From assembly GCF_963082655.1 (NCBI RefSeq), contig NC_081552.1:61430930-61494929 (forward strand): a stretch of 64,000 nt of DNA, read 5' to 3'. A program made the position numbers and the translations under genes. This document shows positions 46,057 through 58,261 of the stretch, in pieces. The stretch is from Stomoxys calcitrans. Taxonomy: Eukaryota; Arthropoda; Insecta; Diptera; Muscidae. Positions within the stretch are counted from its first letter, which is position 1. Each line of letters begins with the position of its first letter. A model generated the notes under the pieces. It searched no databases. It was not told where the DNA came from and saw only the letters and a program-made list of their open reading frames with translations.

Positions 46057-46910
46057 ATAATACCCTACACCTATCCTATAACTACAAAGTGGGAGCTACA
46101 ATTAATTCTAAACCAATTTTGATATACCTCAGATGGGTTATTAAACAATCAAATTTCGAGCAAGTAAGATAAAACTGTAACTACGGTTGACAAATGACAA
46201 CATTATTGCAAATTACCCAAAATCTGACGAAAATATATATGGGAGCTATATCTAAATCTGAACCTATTTCGACCAAAATTCTTAGATATTGTTGTAGTAG
46301 TCGAGGAAAAATTACAAATAATGCAAAATTTTGGCATAATTGGTCGAGAAATGCGCTCGTATTGGCTCTAGAAATGAAAATCGGGCGAAATACATATATG
46401 ACGGCTATATCTAAATCTGAACCGATTTCCATGAAATTCATCAGTAATACTAAGAGTCATAAGAAAATATTTCCAAATTTCGAGAGAATCGGTAGATAAA
46501 TGAGAACTTTTTTGCAATATTTTTCCAAATCGGACGATCATATATGTGAAAGCGTCATCTTAACCTGACCTACATGTTAATCTTTAGATATTGTTGTAGT
46601 CATCGAGGAAAGCGTGGTACAAAATTTTGGCAAGATACGTCAAAAAATGCTATTGCAGAGGCTCGAGGATTGAATTTCGGGCCATATACACATATGACAG
46701 CTTTATCTATTTCGATTTTCCAGCTATATCAAGTCTCGTTAGACTCGGTTAAGAAAGAACCACATTATTGCAATATTAGTACAAATCGGACGAACATATA
46801 TATGAGAGATTTATCCAAATCTAAACCGATTTTTTCCAATTCCAATAGGCTTCGCCTCTACGCCAGTAAAAAATGTATGTGCCAAATTTAAAGACGATCG
46901 GATGATCATC
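46057..46910 (-). mobile_element. Family D-like element, 5' end missing
   Basis: ATACCCTACACCTATCC at the left is the complement of a D 3' region. Units with TATATGGGAGCTATATCTAA and GAAAATCGGGCGAAATACAT follow. The far end lacks a microsatellite and a TATACCC terminus. Confidence 0.6.
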
Positions 46911-47034
46911 TCCCCCAATAACAACAAAACCAAACTGTTATGTAGGACCCCGAAAATATATTGTATTCAAATGAAAGGATGTGGCAGAGGGCAATCGCCC
47001 TTCCCCCATTCTTCCCAAAAAAAAAGGAACTAAA

Positions 47035-48353
47035 ACAAGTAAAAAGGCGTTAAGTTCGGCCGGGCCGAACTTTGGATACCCAGCACCTCGGGTATATATG
47101 TAAACCACCTTTCATCAAAATTCGATTAAAATTTCATACCTTATACTCATATACCTCATACCGATCTGAACTATATATGACACGGATGTCGAAAAGCCGA
47201 ACATTAGTCGCTGTGTCAAATTTCAGTGAAATCGGATTATAAATGCGCCTTTTATGGGGCCAAGACTTTAAATCGAGATATCTGTCTACATGGCAGCTAT
47301 ATCCAAATCTGGACCGATTTGGGCCAAGTTGCATAAACATGTCGAAAAGCCTAACACAAAGCACTGTACCAAATTTCGGAGAAATCGGACAATAAATGCC
47401 TCTTTTAAGGGCCCTAAACCTTAAATCGAGAGATCGGTCTATATGGCAGCTATATGCAAATGTGGACCGATCTGGGCAAAATTTAAGAAGGACGTCGATG
47501 AGCCTAACCAAGCTCACTGTGTCAAATTTCAGCGACATCGGACAATAAATGCGTCTTTTATGGCCCCAAAATTTAAAATCGAGAGATCGGTCTATATGGC
47601 ACCTATATCCAAATCTGAACCGATCTATGCCATATTGCAGAAGTATGTCAAGGGCCTTAACATAACTCACTGTCCCAAATTTCGACGACATCGGACAATA
47701 AATGCGCCTTTTATGGGCGCAAGACCTTAAATCGAGAGATTGGTCTATATGGCAGCTATATCCAAATCTGGACCGATCTGAGCCAAATTGAGGAAGGATG
47801 TCGAGTGGTCTACCATAACTCTCTGTCCCAAATTTCAGCAAAATCGGATAATAAATGTGGCTTTTATAGGCCTTAGACCCTTAATTGGCGGATCGGTCTA
47901 TATGGCAGCTATATCGAAATCTGAACCGATCTGGGCCAAATTGACGAAGGATGTCGAGTGGCCTAACATAATTATCTGTTCCAAATTTCAGCAAATTCGG
48001 GTAATAAATGTGACTTTTATGGACCTAAGACCCTAAATCGGAGGATCGGTCTATATGGGGGCTATATCAAGATATAGTCCGATATAGCCCATCTTCGAAC
48101 TTAACCTGCTTATGGACAAAAAAAAAGAATCTGTGCAAAATTTCAGCTCAATATCTCTATTTTTAAAGACTGTAGCGTGATTTCAACAGACAGACGGACA
48201 GACGGACAGACGGACGGACATGGCTAAATCGTCTTAGATTTTTACGCTGATCAAGAATATATATACTTTATAATGTCGGAAATGGAATTTTCGATGTGTT
48301 GCAAACGGAATGACAAAATAAATATATACCCGCATCCTTCGGTGGTGGGTATA
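47035..48353 (-). mobile_element. Family B Helentron-like element, copy B6
   Basis: Complete on the minus strand (5' at 48353, 3' ACTTGT at 47035), with hairpin, eight units and (GGAC)n at about 48190-48222. The 5' tip is slightly altered (ATATATACCCGCATCC on the plus strand). Confidence 0.9.
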
Positions 48354-48539
48354 AAAAATATATGAAGGCCGATCAGAATAAAATAGGACAGCTAATGTAA
48401 GGTCTTTAGTAGGAGAGTACACTTTTTGTCCTCAAATTTGGATAGATACAGGTGGACCTACGGATCTTTAAAAATGTGGTAGCTTCGAAATATGATTTTG
48501 AATGTAGATAAACAGTACAAAGAAATAAATTAGTGTGGA

Positions 48540-51465
48540 TCTAAACGGCACCCGTATCCCTGAATATCTTGATCGCCACCTTCAAAATGCTTGACATTAT
48601 GGGGCTCAAACAAAATCGTGCTCTAGCACGATGCTGATGTTATTTCAGGGTCCACCCTCAATTTTCCCTTCAAACCGACCATGTTTGCCAACTTTGACAA
48701 TATGGGGCTCAAATATTAGGTATTTTAAAGTAGAAAACTAATTTGATATTAAATTTTGAGGCCAAGTGCTAAACCAATGGCAATTGTGGATCAAAAAAAA
48801 AACAAGTAAAAGCGTGCTAAGTTCGGCCGGGCCGAATCTTATATACCCTCCACCATGGATCGCATTTGTCGAGTTCTTTTCCCGGCATCTCTTCTTAGGC
48901 AAAAAAAGGATATAAGAAAAGAGTTGCTCTGCTATTAAAACGATATCAAGATATGGTCCGGTTCGGACCACAATTAAATTATATGTTGGAGACCTGTGTA
49001 AAATTTCAGCCAATTCGTATAAGAATTGCGCCCGTTGGGGCTCACGAAGTAAAATAGAGAGAACGATTTATATGGGATCTGTATCGGGCTATAGACCGAT
49101 TCAGACCATAATAAACACGTTTGTTGATGGTCATGAGAGGATCCGTCGTACATAATTTCAGGCATATCGGATAATAATTGCTTCCTCTAGGGGTCAAGAA
49201 GTCAAAATCCCAGATCGGTTTATATGGCAGCTATATCAGGTTATGAACCGATTTGAACCTTATTTGACACAGTTGTTGAAAGTAAAAATAAAATACGTCA
49301 TGCAAAATTTCAGCCAAATCGGATAGGAATTGCGCCCTCTAGAAGCTCAAGAAGTCAAATCCCCAGATCTGTTTATATGACAGCTATATCAGGTTATAAA
49401 CCGATTTCAACCATACTTGGCACAGTAGTTGAATATCATAACGAAATACTTCGTGCAAAAATTCATTCAAATCGGATAAGAATTGTGCCCTCTAGAGGCT
49501 CAAGAAGTCAAGACCCAAGATCGGTTTATATGGCAGCTATATCAGGTTATGGACCAATTTAAACCATACTTGGCACAGTTGTTGGGTATCATAACAAAAC
49601 ACGTCGTGCGAAATTCCATTCCAATCGGATAAGAATTGCGCCCTCTAGAGGCTCAAGAAGTCAAGACCCAAGATCGGTTTATATGGCAGCTATATCAGGT
49701 TATGGACCGATTTGAACCATACTTGGCACAGTTGTTGGATATCATAACAAAACACGTCGTGCGAAATTTCATTCTGATCGGGTAAGAATTGCGCACTCTA
49801 GAGGCTCAAGAAGTCAAGACCCAAGATCGGTTTATATAGCAGCTATATCAAAACATGGACCGATATGGCCCATTTACAATACCAACCGACCTACACTAAT
49901 AAGAAGTATTTGTGCAAAATTTCAAGCGGCTAGCTTTACTTCTTCGAAAGTTAGCGTGCTTTCGACAGACAGACGGACGGACGGACGGACGGACGGACGG
50001 ACATGGCTAGATCGACATAAAATGTCACGACGATCAAGAATATATATACTTTATGGGGTCTCAGACGAATATTTCGAGTAGTTACAAACAGAATGACGAA
50101 ATTAGTATACCCCCCATCTTATGGTGGAGGGTATAAAAATGAAAATGAGAGTAGAGAACGATGCTGATATTTTTCGTCGCTAAATCAAGGCTCAAGGCTA
50201 ACCTCACACATATACCGGCTATAGCAATATATAACTCAAATGTGGTTTTTGGGGGTGGAGTATGAATCTGATATCCACTTTCGGTCCAAAGGGTTTGATT
50301 ACTTTAATCCACCACCAAAACCAAGAGAATAAAGAAGATCTAGCATCCAAAATTTAATGGACAAATACAAGAAAAAATTAAAACAGCCGCTCCACCCCCA
50401 AAACCTACCAAATATATATAAATGGACCAATCAAGACAATATGGGACTTAAATGAAAGGCAAGATAAGAAAACGTATCTGATATCCAATTGTCGGACCAA
50501 GTGTTTGGGGGATCAACCCAACCCCAAAACACCCCTAAATCGGACATATTTACCGACCATGGCAATAAGGGGTTAAATGAAATGTATTTGCGAGTAGAAT
50601 ACGAATCTGATATCCAAATGTTGGACCGATCCTCCCCCAAAAACATCCCCAAAGAGGAAAATTTTACGACCATAGCAATACGGGGCTCAAATGAAATGTC
50701 TTTAGGAGTAAAGTACGAATCTGATATCAATATTCGGTAAAACAAGTATAGGAAGTATTTGCTCACCATTGCAATTTGGGGCTCAAATAAAAGGTATTTT
50801 AGTACAGAACACGAATCTGCTACATATTTTCAAGGCCAAGTTACTGAGTGACCCCCATCCTCCAAAACACTCCCCAAACCGGTCATGTTTGTCGACGATG
50901 TTAATAAGGGGCTTAAATGAAAGGTACTTAGGAGTGGACCACGAATCTGATATCAACATTCGGGACCAACCGTCTAGGGGACATCACACCACCATAACAA
51001 CCCCCAAATAGGATGTATTTGCTCACAAAGACAATTTGGGTCTTCAAGAAAGTGGAGCACGATATTGATAGTTTTTAGGGCCCATACACCAAACCGGACA
51101 TATCTGCTGACTTTTGCAATAACGGGTTTAAATGAAAGGTATATGAGATTAGAAAACGAGTTTGATATCCAATTTTGAGGCCAATGGCAGTATGGGGTTC
51201 AAATAAATGATATATAGATAAATGAGAATATAGCACGATGCTGATATATTTCCGGGGCTGAGTGTTTGAGGGATCACCCCACTCCCCAAAACACCCCTAA
51301 ATCGGGCATGTGTTTGGGGGACGCCTCATCATATAAACTCCCCTAAAACCAATGGCAATTTGGGTACCACTTTCATAGCATAGTATTTCACAAAAGCTAT
51401 TTAATTGTCGAAAATAAATATTCAAAGTATAATTTTGCTCCATATAAAGAAAAAGAAGCTGCGTA
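48540..51465 (-). repeat. E-type element, minus strand (E4), interrupted by A13
   Basis: Units such as TATGGGGCTCAAATATTAGG, GAGTAGAATACGAATCTGAT and CCCCAAAACACCCCTAAAT run right to left. At the right edge AATATTCAAAGTATAATTTT, GCTCCATATAAAG and AAGAAGCTGCG form the complement of an E head. The array is broken at 48801 (CAATTGTGGATCAAAAAAAA) and resumes at 50136 (AATGAAAATGAGAGTAGAG), which together rebuild one normal unit around A13. Confidence 0.65.
48802..50135 (-). mobile_element. Family A Helentron-like element, copy A13 (young subfamily)
   Basis: Both ends are complete. The body carries the same private variants as A9 (GCTTCCTCTAGGGGTCAAG, CACAGTAGTTGAATATC, ACTTCTTCGAAAGTTAGC). The (GGAC)n tract (49973-50002) is shorter than in A9. 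It sits in an A-run of E4. Confidence 0.9.
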
Positions 51466-51472
51466 AAATTTT

Positions 51473-52815
51473 TATACCCTCCACCATAAGATGGGGGGTA
51501 TACTAATTTCGTCATTCTGTTTGTAACTACTCGAAATATTCGTCTGAGACCCCATAAAGTATATATATTCTTGATCGTCGTGACATTTTATGTCGATCTA
51601 GCCATGTCCGTCCGTCTGTCCGTCCGTCCGTCCGTCCGTCCGTCTGTCTGTCGAAAGCACGCTAACTTTCGAAGAAGTAAAGCTAGCCGCTTGAAATTTT
51701 GCACAAATACTTCTTATTAGTGTAGGTCGGTTGGTATTGTAAATGGGCCATATCGGTCCATGTTTTGATATAGCTGCTATATAAACCGATCTTGGGTCTT
51801 GACTTCTTGAGCCTCTAGAGTGCGCAATTCTTACCCGATCAGAATGAAATTTCGCACGACGTGTTTTGTTATGATATCCAACAACTGTGCCAAGTATGGT
51901 TCAAATCGGTCCATAACCTGATATAGCTGCCATATAAACCGATCTTGGGTCTTGACTTCTTGAGCCTCTAGAGGGCGCAATTCTTATCCGATCAGAATGG
52001 AATTTCGCACGACGTGTTTTGTTATGATACCCAACAACTGTGCCAAGTATGGTTTAAATTGGTCCATAACCTGATATAGCTGCCATATAAACCGATCTTG
52101 GGTCTTGACTTCTTGAGCCTCTAGAGGGCACAATTCTTATCCGATTTGAATGAATTTTTGCACGAAGTATTTCGTTATGATATTCAACTACTGTGCCAAG
52201 TATGGTTGAAATCGGTTTATAACCTGATATAGCTGTCATATAAACAGATCTGGGGATTTGACTTCTTGAGCTTCTAGAGGGCGCAATTCCTATCCGATTT
52301 GGCTGAAATTTTGCATGACGTATTTTATTTTTACTTTCAACAACTGTGTCAAATAAGGTTCAAATCGGTTCATAACCTGATATAGCTGCCATATAAACCG
52401 ATCTGGGATTTTGACTTCTTGACCCCTAGAGGAAGCAATTATTATCCGATATGCCTGAAATTTTGTACGACGGATCCTCTCATGACCATCAACAAACGTG
52501 TTTATTATGGTCTGAATCGGTCTATAGCCCGATACAGATCCCATATAAATCGTTCTCTCTATTTTACTTCGTGAGCCCCAATGGGCGCAATTCTTATACG
52601 AATTGGCTGAAATTTTACACAGGTCTCCAACATATAATTTAATTGTGGTCCGAACCGGACCATATCTTGATATCGTTTTAATAGCAGAGCAACTCTTTTC
52701 TTATATCCTTTTTTTTGCCTAAGAAGAGATGCCGGGAAAAGAACTCGACAAATGCGATCCATGGTGGAGGGTATATAAGATTCGGCCCGGCCGAACTTAG
52801 CACGCTTTTACTTGT
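51473..52815 (+). mobile_element. Family A Helentron-like element, copy A14 (young subfamily)
   Basis: Both ends complete, and near-identical to A13 and A17 in order and number of units. It inserted just beyond the E4 head (GAAGCTGCGTAAAATTTT). With A13 it forms a large inverted pair. Confidence 0.9.
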
Positions 52816-52907
52816 TTTAATTTCAGTTGAGTTGTAAATGGGTCAAACGGTCCACGGTATGATATAGCTCCCATACACCCAGAGAAATTAGTCTGTTTTG
52901 CAATTTT

Positions 52908-53175
52908 TATACCCACCACCGAAGGATGGCGATATATTTATTTTGTCATTCCGTTTGAAATACATCGAAATATCCATTTCCGAAAATATATGATCGGCAT
53001 AAAAATCTAAGACCATCTAGCCATGTCTGTCCGTCTGTCTGTAGAAGTCACGCCACAGTCTTTAAAAATAGAGTTATTGAACTGAAACTTTGCACCGATT
53101 CCTTTTTTGACCATAGGCAGGTCAAGTTCTTAAAAGGGTTATATAGTGCTATATCTTGATATAGATTTGGATATT
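52908..53175 (+). mobile_element. Family B 5' fragment (B7)
   Basis: TATACCCACCACCGAAGG, a core GACCATCTAGCCATGTCTG and one short microsatellite are kept. The sequence ends near TGATATAGATTTGGATATTC without body units. Confidence 0.75.
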
Positions 53176-53204
53176 CACTCATAGAAAAAAGTTTGGTTAA
53201 AATA

Positions 53205-53812
53205 GCAAACACCGAACTTTGGATAGGTAAAGAGGGATGTCGAAGGGCCTAACTCAACCCACTGTTCTAAATTTCGGCGAAATCGGACAATAAATGCCCC
53301 TTTTGTGGGCCCTAGACCTCAAATCGAGAACCGACCTGGGCCAAATTAAAGAAGGATATCGAAGGGTCTAACGCAACTTACTATCCCAACTTTTAGCAAA
53401 ACCGGACAATAAATGCTACTTTTATGAGCCCAAGACCTTAAATCGAGAGATCGGTCTATATTGGAAGTATATCCAAATCTGGACCGATAGCATCCAAATT
53501 ATAGAAGGATTTTGATTGGCATTGCAAAACTCACTGCCTCAAATTTTAGCAAAATCGGATAATCCAATATAGACCATCTTAGAACCAAACCTGCCTAGAG
53601 GCAAAAACAAATCTGCGCAACGTTTCAGTTAAATATCTCTATTTTGAAAGACTGTAGCGTGATTTCAACAGACAGAACATATAGGTAGATAGTCTTAGAT
53701 TTTTACCACGATCAAGAATATATAAACCTTATAGGGTTGGAAATGGATATTTCGATATGTTGCAAACGGAACGACAAAATTAATATACCCCTGTCCTTCA
53801 ATGGTGGGTATA
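53205..53812 (-). mobile_element. Family B element lacking its 3' tip (B8)
   Basis: The minus-strand 5' end is at 53812 (complement of AATGGTGGGTATA). The 3' side is reduced to ACCGAACTTTGGATAGG at about 53209. It has about three units and faces B7 head-on. Confidence 0.7.
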
Positions 53813-54514
53813 AATATAAATTTTTTTTTGCAACGCTGAGAAGGAGACGAGGAAGACCCATTGATAAGTATACCAATAGGCTTAGAATCACTTCCTGATA
53901 CGATTTAGCTAAGTCCGTCTGTTCATCTGTCTGTCCATGTATTCTTGTAATCAAGGTACAGGCCCTCCATTTATATATTCCATCTGATGTGGCTTTTAAG
54001 GCTGTAGAAGCCACAAGTTTCGCCCGATTTTTACAAAATTTTGCATGAGATATTTCATTTGACTTCCAAATACGCGTGCAAAATTACTTTAAAATCGGTT
54101 CAGATTAAGATATGGCTCCCATACATATCATTCATCCGATATGGCCTTAGAAGGCTATAGAAGCCACAATTTTAGTCCGATCTGTACAAAATTTTCATGA
54201 AATGTTTTTTTGACGTTCCATTATGCTTGTAAAATTTCATAATAATCGAGTCAGATTTAATTATAGCTCCCATATATATCTTTCATCCGATATGGCATTT
54301 TAAGGCTATAAAAGCCACAATATTGTTTTGATCTTTTTAAAATTTTTGTAAGGTGTTTTATTTGACATTTTAGTTCGTGTGCTAAATTTTATCAAAGTCA
54401 GTCCAGATTTTGATATATGTAGCTCCTAAATATATATTTTATTATAAATATATGAAATGGCCTTTAAGGCTCTAGGCCACAATTAAGGTTCCATCGTAAG
54501 AAAATCTTACATGG
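53813..54514 (+). mobile_element. Family D element, 3' end missing
   Basis: TTTTTTTTTGCAACGCTGAG, GATTTAGCTAAGTCCGTCTG and CATGTATTCTTGTAATCAAG follow the D2 order. Units with TATAGCTCCCATATATATC continue to about 54510, where an E head starts. Confidence 0.65.
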
Positions 54515-55794
54515 TTCTATTCAATACTAGCTTTTACCCTATATGGAACAAAATTATCCTTTGAATATGTATGTATTTTCGACAATTAAAGTGTCTTCAG
54601 TGAAATACCATGCTACGAAAATAGTATATGTATATCGCTTGACTAACAGTATATCCTATATGATCTTTATTGCTCTATGAATTCGATCGGGGGTATAGGG
54701 TCATTAACGTTCGGGTGTTTGATATACTCTACTTTTAAAAGTCTTTATGTCAGCCCGATATTGTCATGATGTCCGATTTGGGGGTGTTTTCGGGGTGAGG
54801 TGGTCTCCTAGACAATTTGCCATGAAAAAATATCAGCATTGTGCTCAAATACTATTGTATTTATTTAAACCCCATATTGCCATTGGGTTAAGGAGAGTCT
54901 ATGAGATGAGGCGTCCTCAAACAATTGGCCCCAAAATGTTTCCTCCTTGGGGGGGGGTTGTTTTCGAAAAGGGGCGGTGCTCCAAATACATTATCCCTCA
55001 AATACCTTTATTTGAGCCCCACATTGACGTGGTCGGTAAATATGCTTGATTTAGGGGTGTGGGGCGGTCATCCGAACACTTAGCCTTGAAAATATATCAG
55101 CATCGTTCTCTACTCTCAAATATCATTTATTTGAACCCCATAGTGGCATTGGCCTCAAAATTGAATATCAAATTCGTTTTCTAATCTCAAATGCCTTTCA
55201 TTTGACCCCTTATTGCAAAAGTCAGCAAATATGCCCGGTTTGGGCTATGCGTCCTAAAAACTATCAATATTGAGATTCACCCCCTTTAATACCCAAATTG
55301 TCATGGTGAGAAAATCCGTTCCATTTGGGGGTTGTTATGTGGGTGGGACGTTCATTAGGCAGTTGGTCCCGAACTTTGATATCAGATTCGTGGTCTACTT
55401 CCAAAAACCTTTCATTTGAGCCTCATATTTCCATAGTCACAAACATGACCGGTTTTTGGGGGTGGGTGGCCCCATAGACCCCTTTTCCAAATATCGATAT
55501 CAGACCTTTTATTTAAGTTCCATATTGCTATGGTCGTAAATGTCCTCTTTGGGGGTGTGTTTGGGAGGGGCGACCCCCAAACACTTGGTCCCACCTTTGG
55601 ATATCAGATTCGTATTCTACACTCAAATACCTTTTATCTAAGCCCCATATTGCTATGGTCAGTAAATGAGTCCTGTTTGGGGGGTGTTTCAACCCGGGAT
55701 CATTATACACCATCTGTGAAAATTTCCAGAAAATCTGTTCAACCGTTTTTGAGTCTATACGGAACAGACAAACAAACAAACACAAATTTATTTT
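54515..55794 (+). repeat. E-type element with head, array and LINE-like tail (E5)
   Basis: The head part reads CCCTATATGGAACAAAATTA, TCCTTTGAATATG, CAGTGAAATACCATGCTACG and CGCTTGACTAACAGTAT. About eight G-rich units follow. The tail reads CCATCTGTGAAAATTTCCAG, GTTTTTGAGTCTATACGGAA, (ACAA)n and AAATTT. This is the most complete E copy visible. A15 begins in its terminal T-run. Confidence 0.7.
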
Positions 55795-57671
55795 TATACC
55801 CTCCACCATAAGATGGGGGGTATACTAATTTCGTCATTCTGTTTGTAACTACTCGAAATATTCGTCTGAGACCCCATAAAGTATATATATTCTTGATCGT
55901 CGTGACATTTTATGTCGATCTAGCCATGTCCGTCCGTCTGTCCGTCCGTCCGTCCGTCCGTCCGTCCGTCCGTCCGTCCGTCCGTCTGTCTGTCGAAAGC
56001 ACGCTAACTTCCGAAGGAGTAAAGCTAGCCGCTTGAAATTTTGCACAAATACTTCTTATTAGTGTAGGTCGGTTGGTATTGTAAATGGGCCATATCGGTC
56101 CATGTTTTGATATAGCTGCCATATAAACCGATCTTGGGTCTTGACTTCTTGAGCCTGTAGAGTGCGCAATTCTTATCCGATTGGAACGAAATTTTGCATG
56201 ACGTGTTTTGCTATGATATCCAACAACTGTGCCAAGTATGGTTCAAATCGGTCCATAACCTGATATAGCTGCCATATAAACCGATCTTGGGTCTTGACTT
56301 CTTGAGCCTCTAGAGTGCGCAATTTTTATCCAATCAGAATGAAATTTTGCACAACGTGTTTTGTTATGATATCCAACAACTGTGTCAAGTATGGTTTAAA
56401 TCGGTCCATAACCTGATATAGCTGCCATATAAACCGATCTTGGGTCTTGACTTCTTGAGCCTCTAGAGTGCGCAATTCTTATCCGATTGGAATGAAATTT
56501 TGCACGACGTGTTTTCTTATTATATCCAATAACAGTGCCAAGTATGGTTCAAATCGGTCCATAACCTGATATAGCTACCATATAAACCGATCTTGGGTCT
56601 TGACTTCTTGAGCCTCTAGAGTGCGCAATTCTTATCCGATTGGAATGGAATTTCGTACGACGTGTTTTGTTATGATACCCAACAACTGTGCCAAGTATGG
56701 TTCAAATCGGTCCATAACCTGATATAGCTACCATATAAACCGATCTTGGGTCTTGACTTCTTGACCCTCTAGAGGGCACAATTCTTATCCGATTTGAATG
56801 AATTTTTGCACGAAGTATTTCGTTATGATATCCAACAACTGTGCCAAGTATTGTTCAAATCGGTTCATAAACTGATATAGCTGTCATATAAACAGATCTG
56901 GGGATTTGATTTCTTGAGCTTCTAGAGGCCGCAATTCCTATCCGATTTGGCTGAAATTTTGCATGACGTATTTTATTTTTACTTTCAACAACTGGGTCAA
57001 ATAAGGTTCAAATCGGTTCATAACCTGATATAGCTGCCATATAAACCGATCTGGGATCTTGACCCCTAGAGGTCGCAATTATTATCCGATATGCCTGAAA
57101 TTTTGTACGATGGATCCTCTCATGACCATCAACAAACGTGTTTATTATGGTCTGAATCGGTCTATAGCCCGATACAGATCCCATATAAATCGTTCTCTCT
57201 ATTTTACTTCGTGAGCCCCAATGGGCGCAATTCTTAAACGAATTGGCTGAAATTTTACACAGGCCTCCAACATATAATTTAATTGTGGTCCGAACCGGAC
57301 CATATCTTGATATCGTTTTAATAGCAGAGTAACTCTTTTCTTATATCCTTTTTTGCCTAAGAAGAGATGCCGGGAAAAGAACTTGTTTATTTTTTCTTTC
57401 AACCACTGTGTCAAATAAGGTTTAAATCGGTTCATAACCTGATATAGCTGCCATATAAACCGATCTGGGATCTTGATTATATCTCCAACATATAATTTAA
57501 TTGTGGTCTAAACCGGATCATATCTTTATATCGCTTTAATAGCAGAGCAAATCTTTTCTTATATCACTTTTTGCCTAAGAAGAGATGTCGGGAATAGAAC
57601 TCGACAACTGCGCTCCATGGTGGAGGGTATATAAGATTCGGCCTGGCCGAACTTAGCACGCTTTTACTTGT
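55795..57671 (+). mobile_element. Family A Helentron-like element, copy A15, chimeric 3' end
   Basis: 5' end, core and the longest regular (GTCC)n (about 55928-55985) are intact. Near 57378 the first 3' region stops at GGGAAAAGAACTTGTTTATT. A second partial body and 3' region (57390-57671) follow, with a deletion joining GATCTTGAT to TATATCTCCAAC. The final hairpin has one changed base (TTCGGCCTGGCCGAA). The structure implies recombination between copies or insertion followed by deletion. Confidence 0.85.
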
Positions 57672-58110
57672 TATATATAAGACTAGCTGGACAGGGCCCG
57701 CTCCGCTGCGCCTTCTTTCACTCTCTTATTTTATCTGAGCCCTATAGGGTCACATGAGGAAATACGTCCTATTTGGAGTGCTGGTACGGCCTTTCAGATA
57801 TTTTGCGCCAATGTGGATATTATATTGGTGGTATTCTCCCAAATACTTTTCATTGGAGCCTTATATTGCTATGGTCGGTAAATATGTCCGGTATGGGGGC
57901 GTTTTTGAGGGTGAAGCGGATCCTCATATATTAGATTCGTGCTCTGGTCTAAAATATCTTTCATTTGAGTCCGATATTGTCATTATTGGTTTTTATTCCA
58001 TTTGGCTGGCTTTGTTTTTAAGTTATTGTACACCTTTCATCCAAACTTAAAGATCATATGAGGTTCAGAAAAAGGCACTTATATTGTTAAACTGTTAGTC
58101 AAGCGAAATA
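57672..58110 (+). repeat. E-type head and short array (E6)
   Basis: ACTAGCTGGACAGGGCCCGC, TCCGCTGCGCCTTCTTTC begins the element. Three or so units follow, ending near AACTTAAAGATCATATGAGG. Confidence 0.55.
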
Positions 58111-58260
58111 CTATTTTCGTAGCATGGTATTTCACTAAAAGCTCTTTAATTGGCGAAAATAAATATCTTTAATTGTCGAAAATAAATATTCAAAGGATAA
58201 TTTTGTTCCATATAAAGTAAAAGAAGGCGCAGCGGAGCGGGCCCGGGTCAGCTAGTTTAA
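58060..58260 (-). repeat. E-type head, minus strand (E7)
   Basis: Read on the minus strand from 58258: TAGCTGACCCGGGCCCGCTC, CGCTGCGCCTTCTTTTACTT, TATGGAACAAAATTATCC, then the AATACCATGCTACGAAAATA block. It meets E8 head-to-head. Confidence 0.65.
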
Positions 58261-58261
58261 A

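Noticed and set aside
47134..47841. A 235-codon open frame on the minus strand with FGTVxxVRLFDI repeats
   Set aside because: It is the translated unit array of B6. The same peptides appear with stops in B3 and B5, so no coding constraint is evident.
36156..52815. Near-identical A9, A13 and A14 as long terminal repeats of one large element
   Set aside because: Each has full Helentron-like ends and its own insertion site, orientations differ, and no primer-binding site or gag/pol lies between them.
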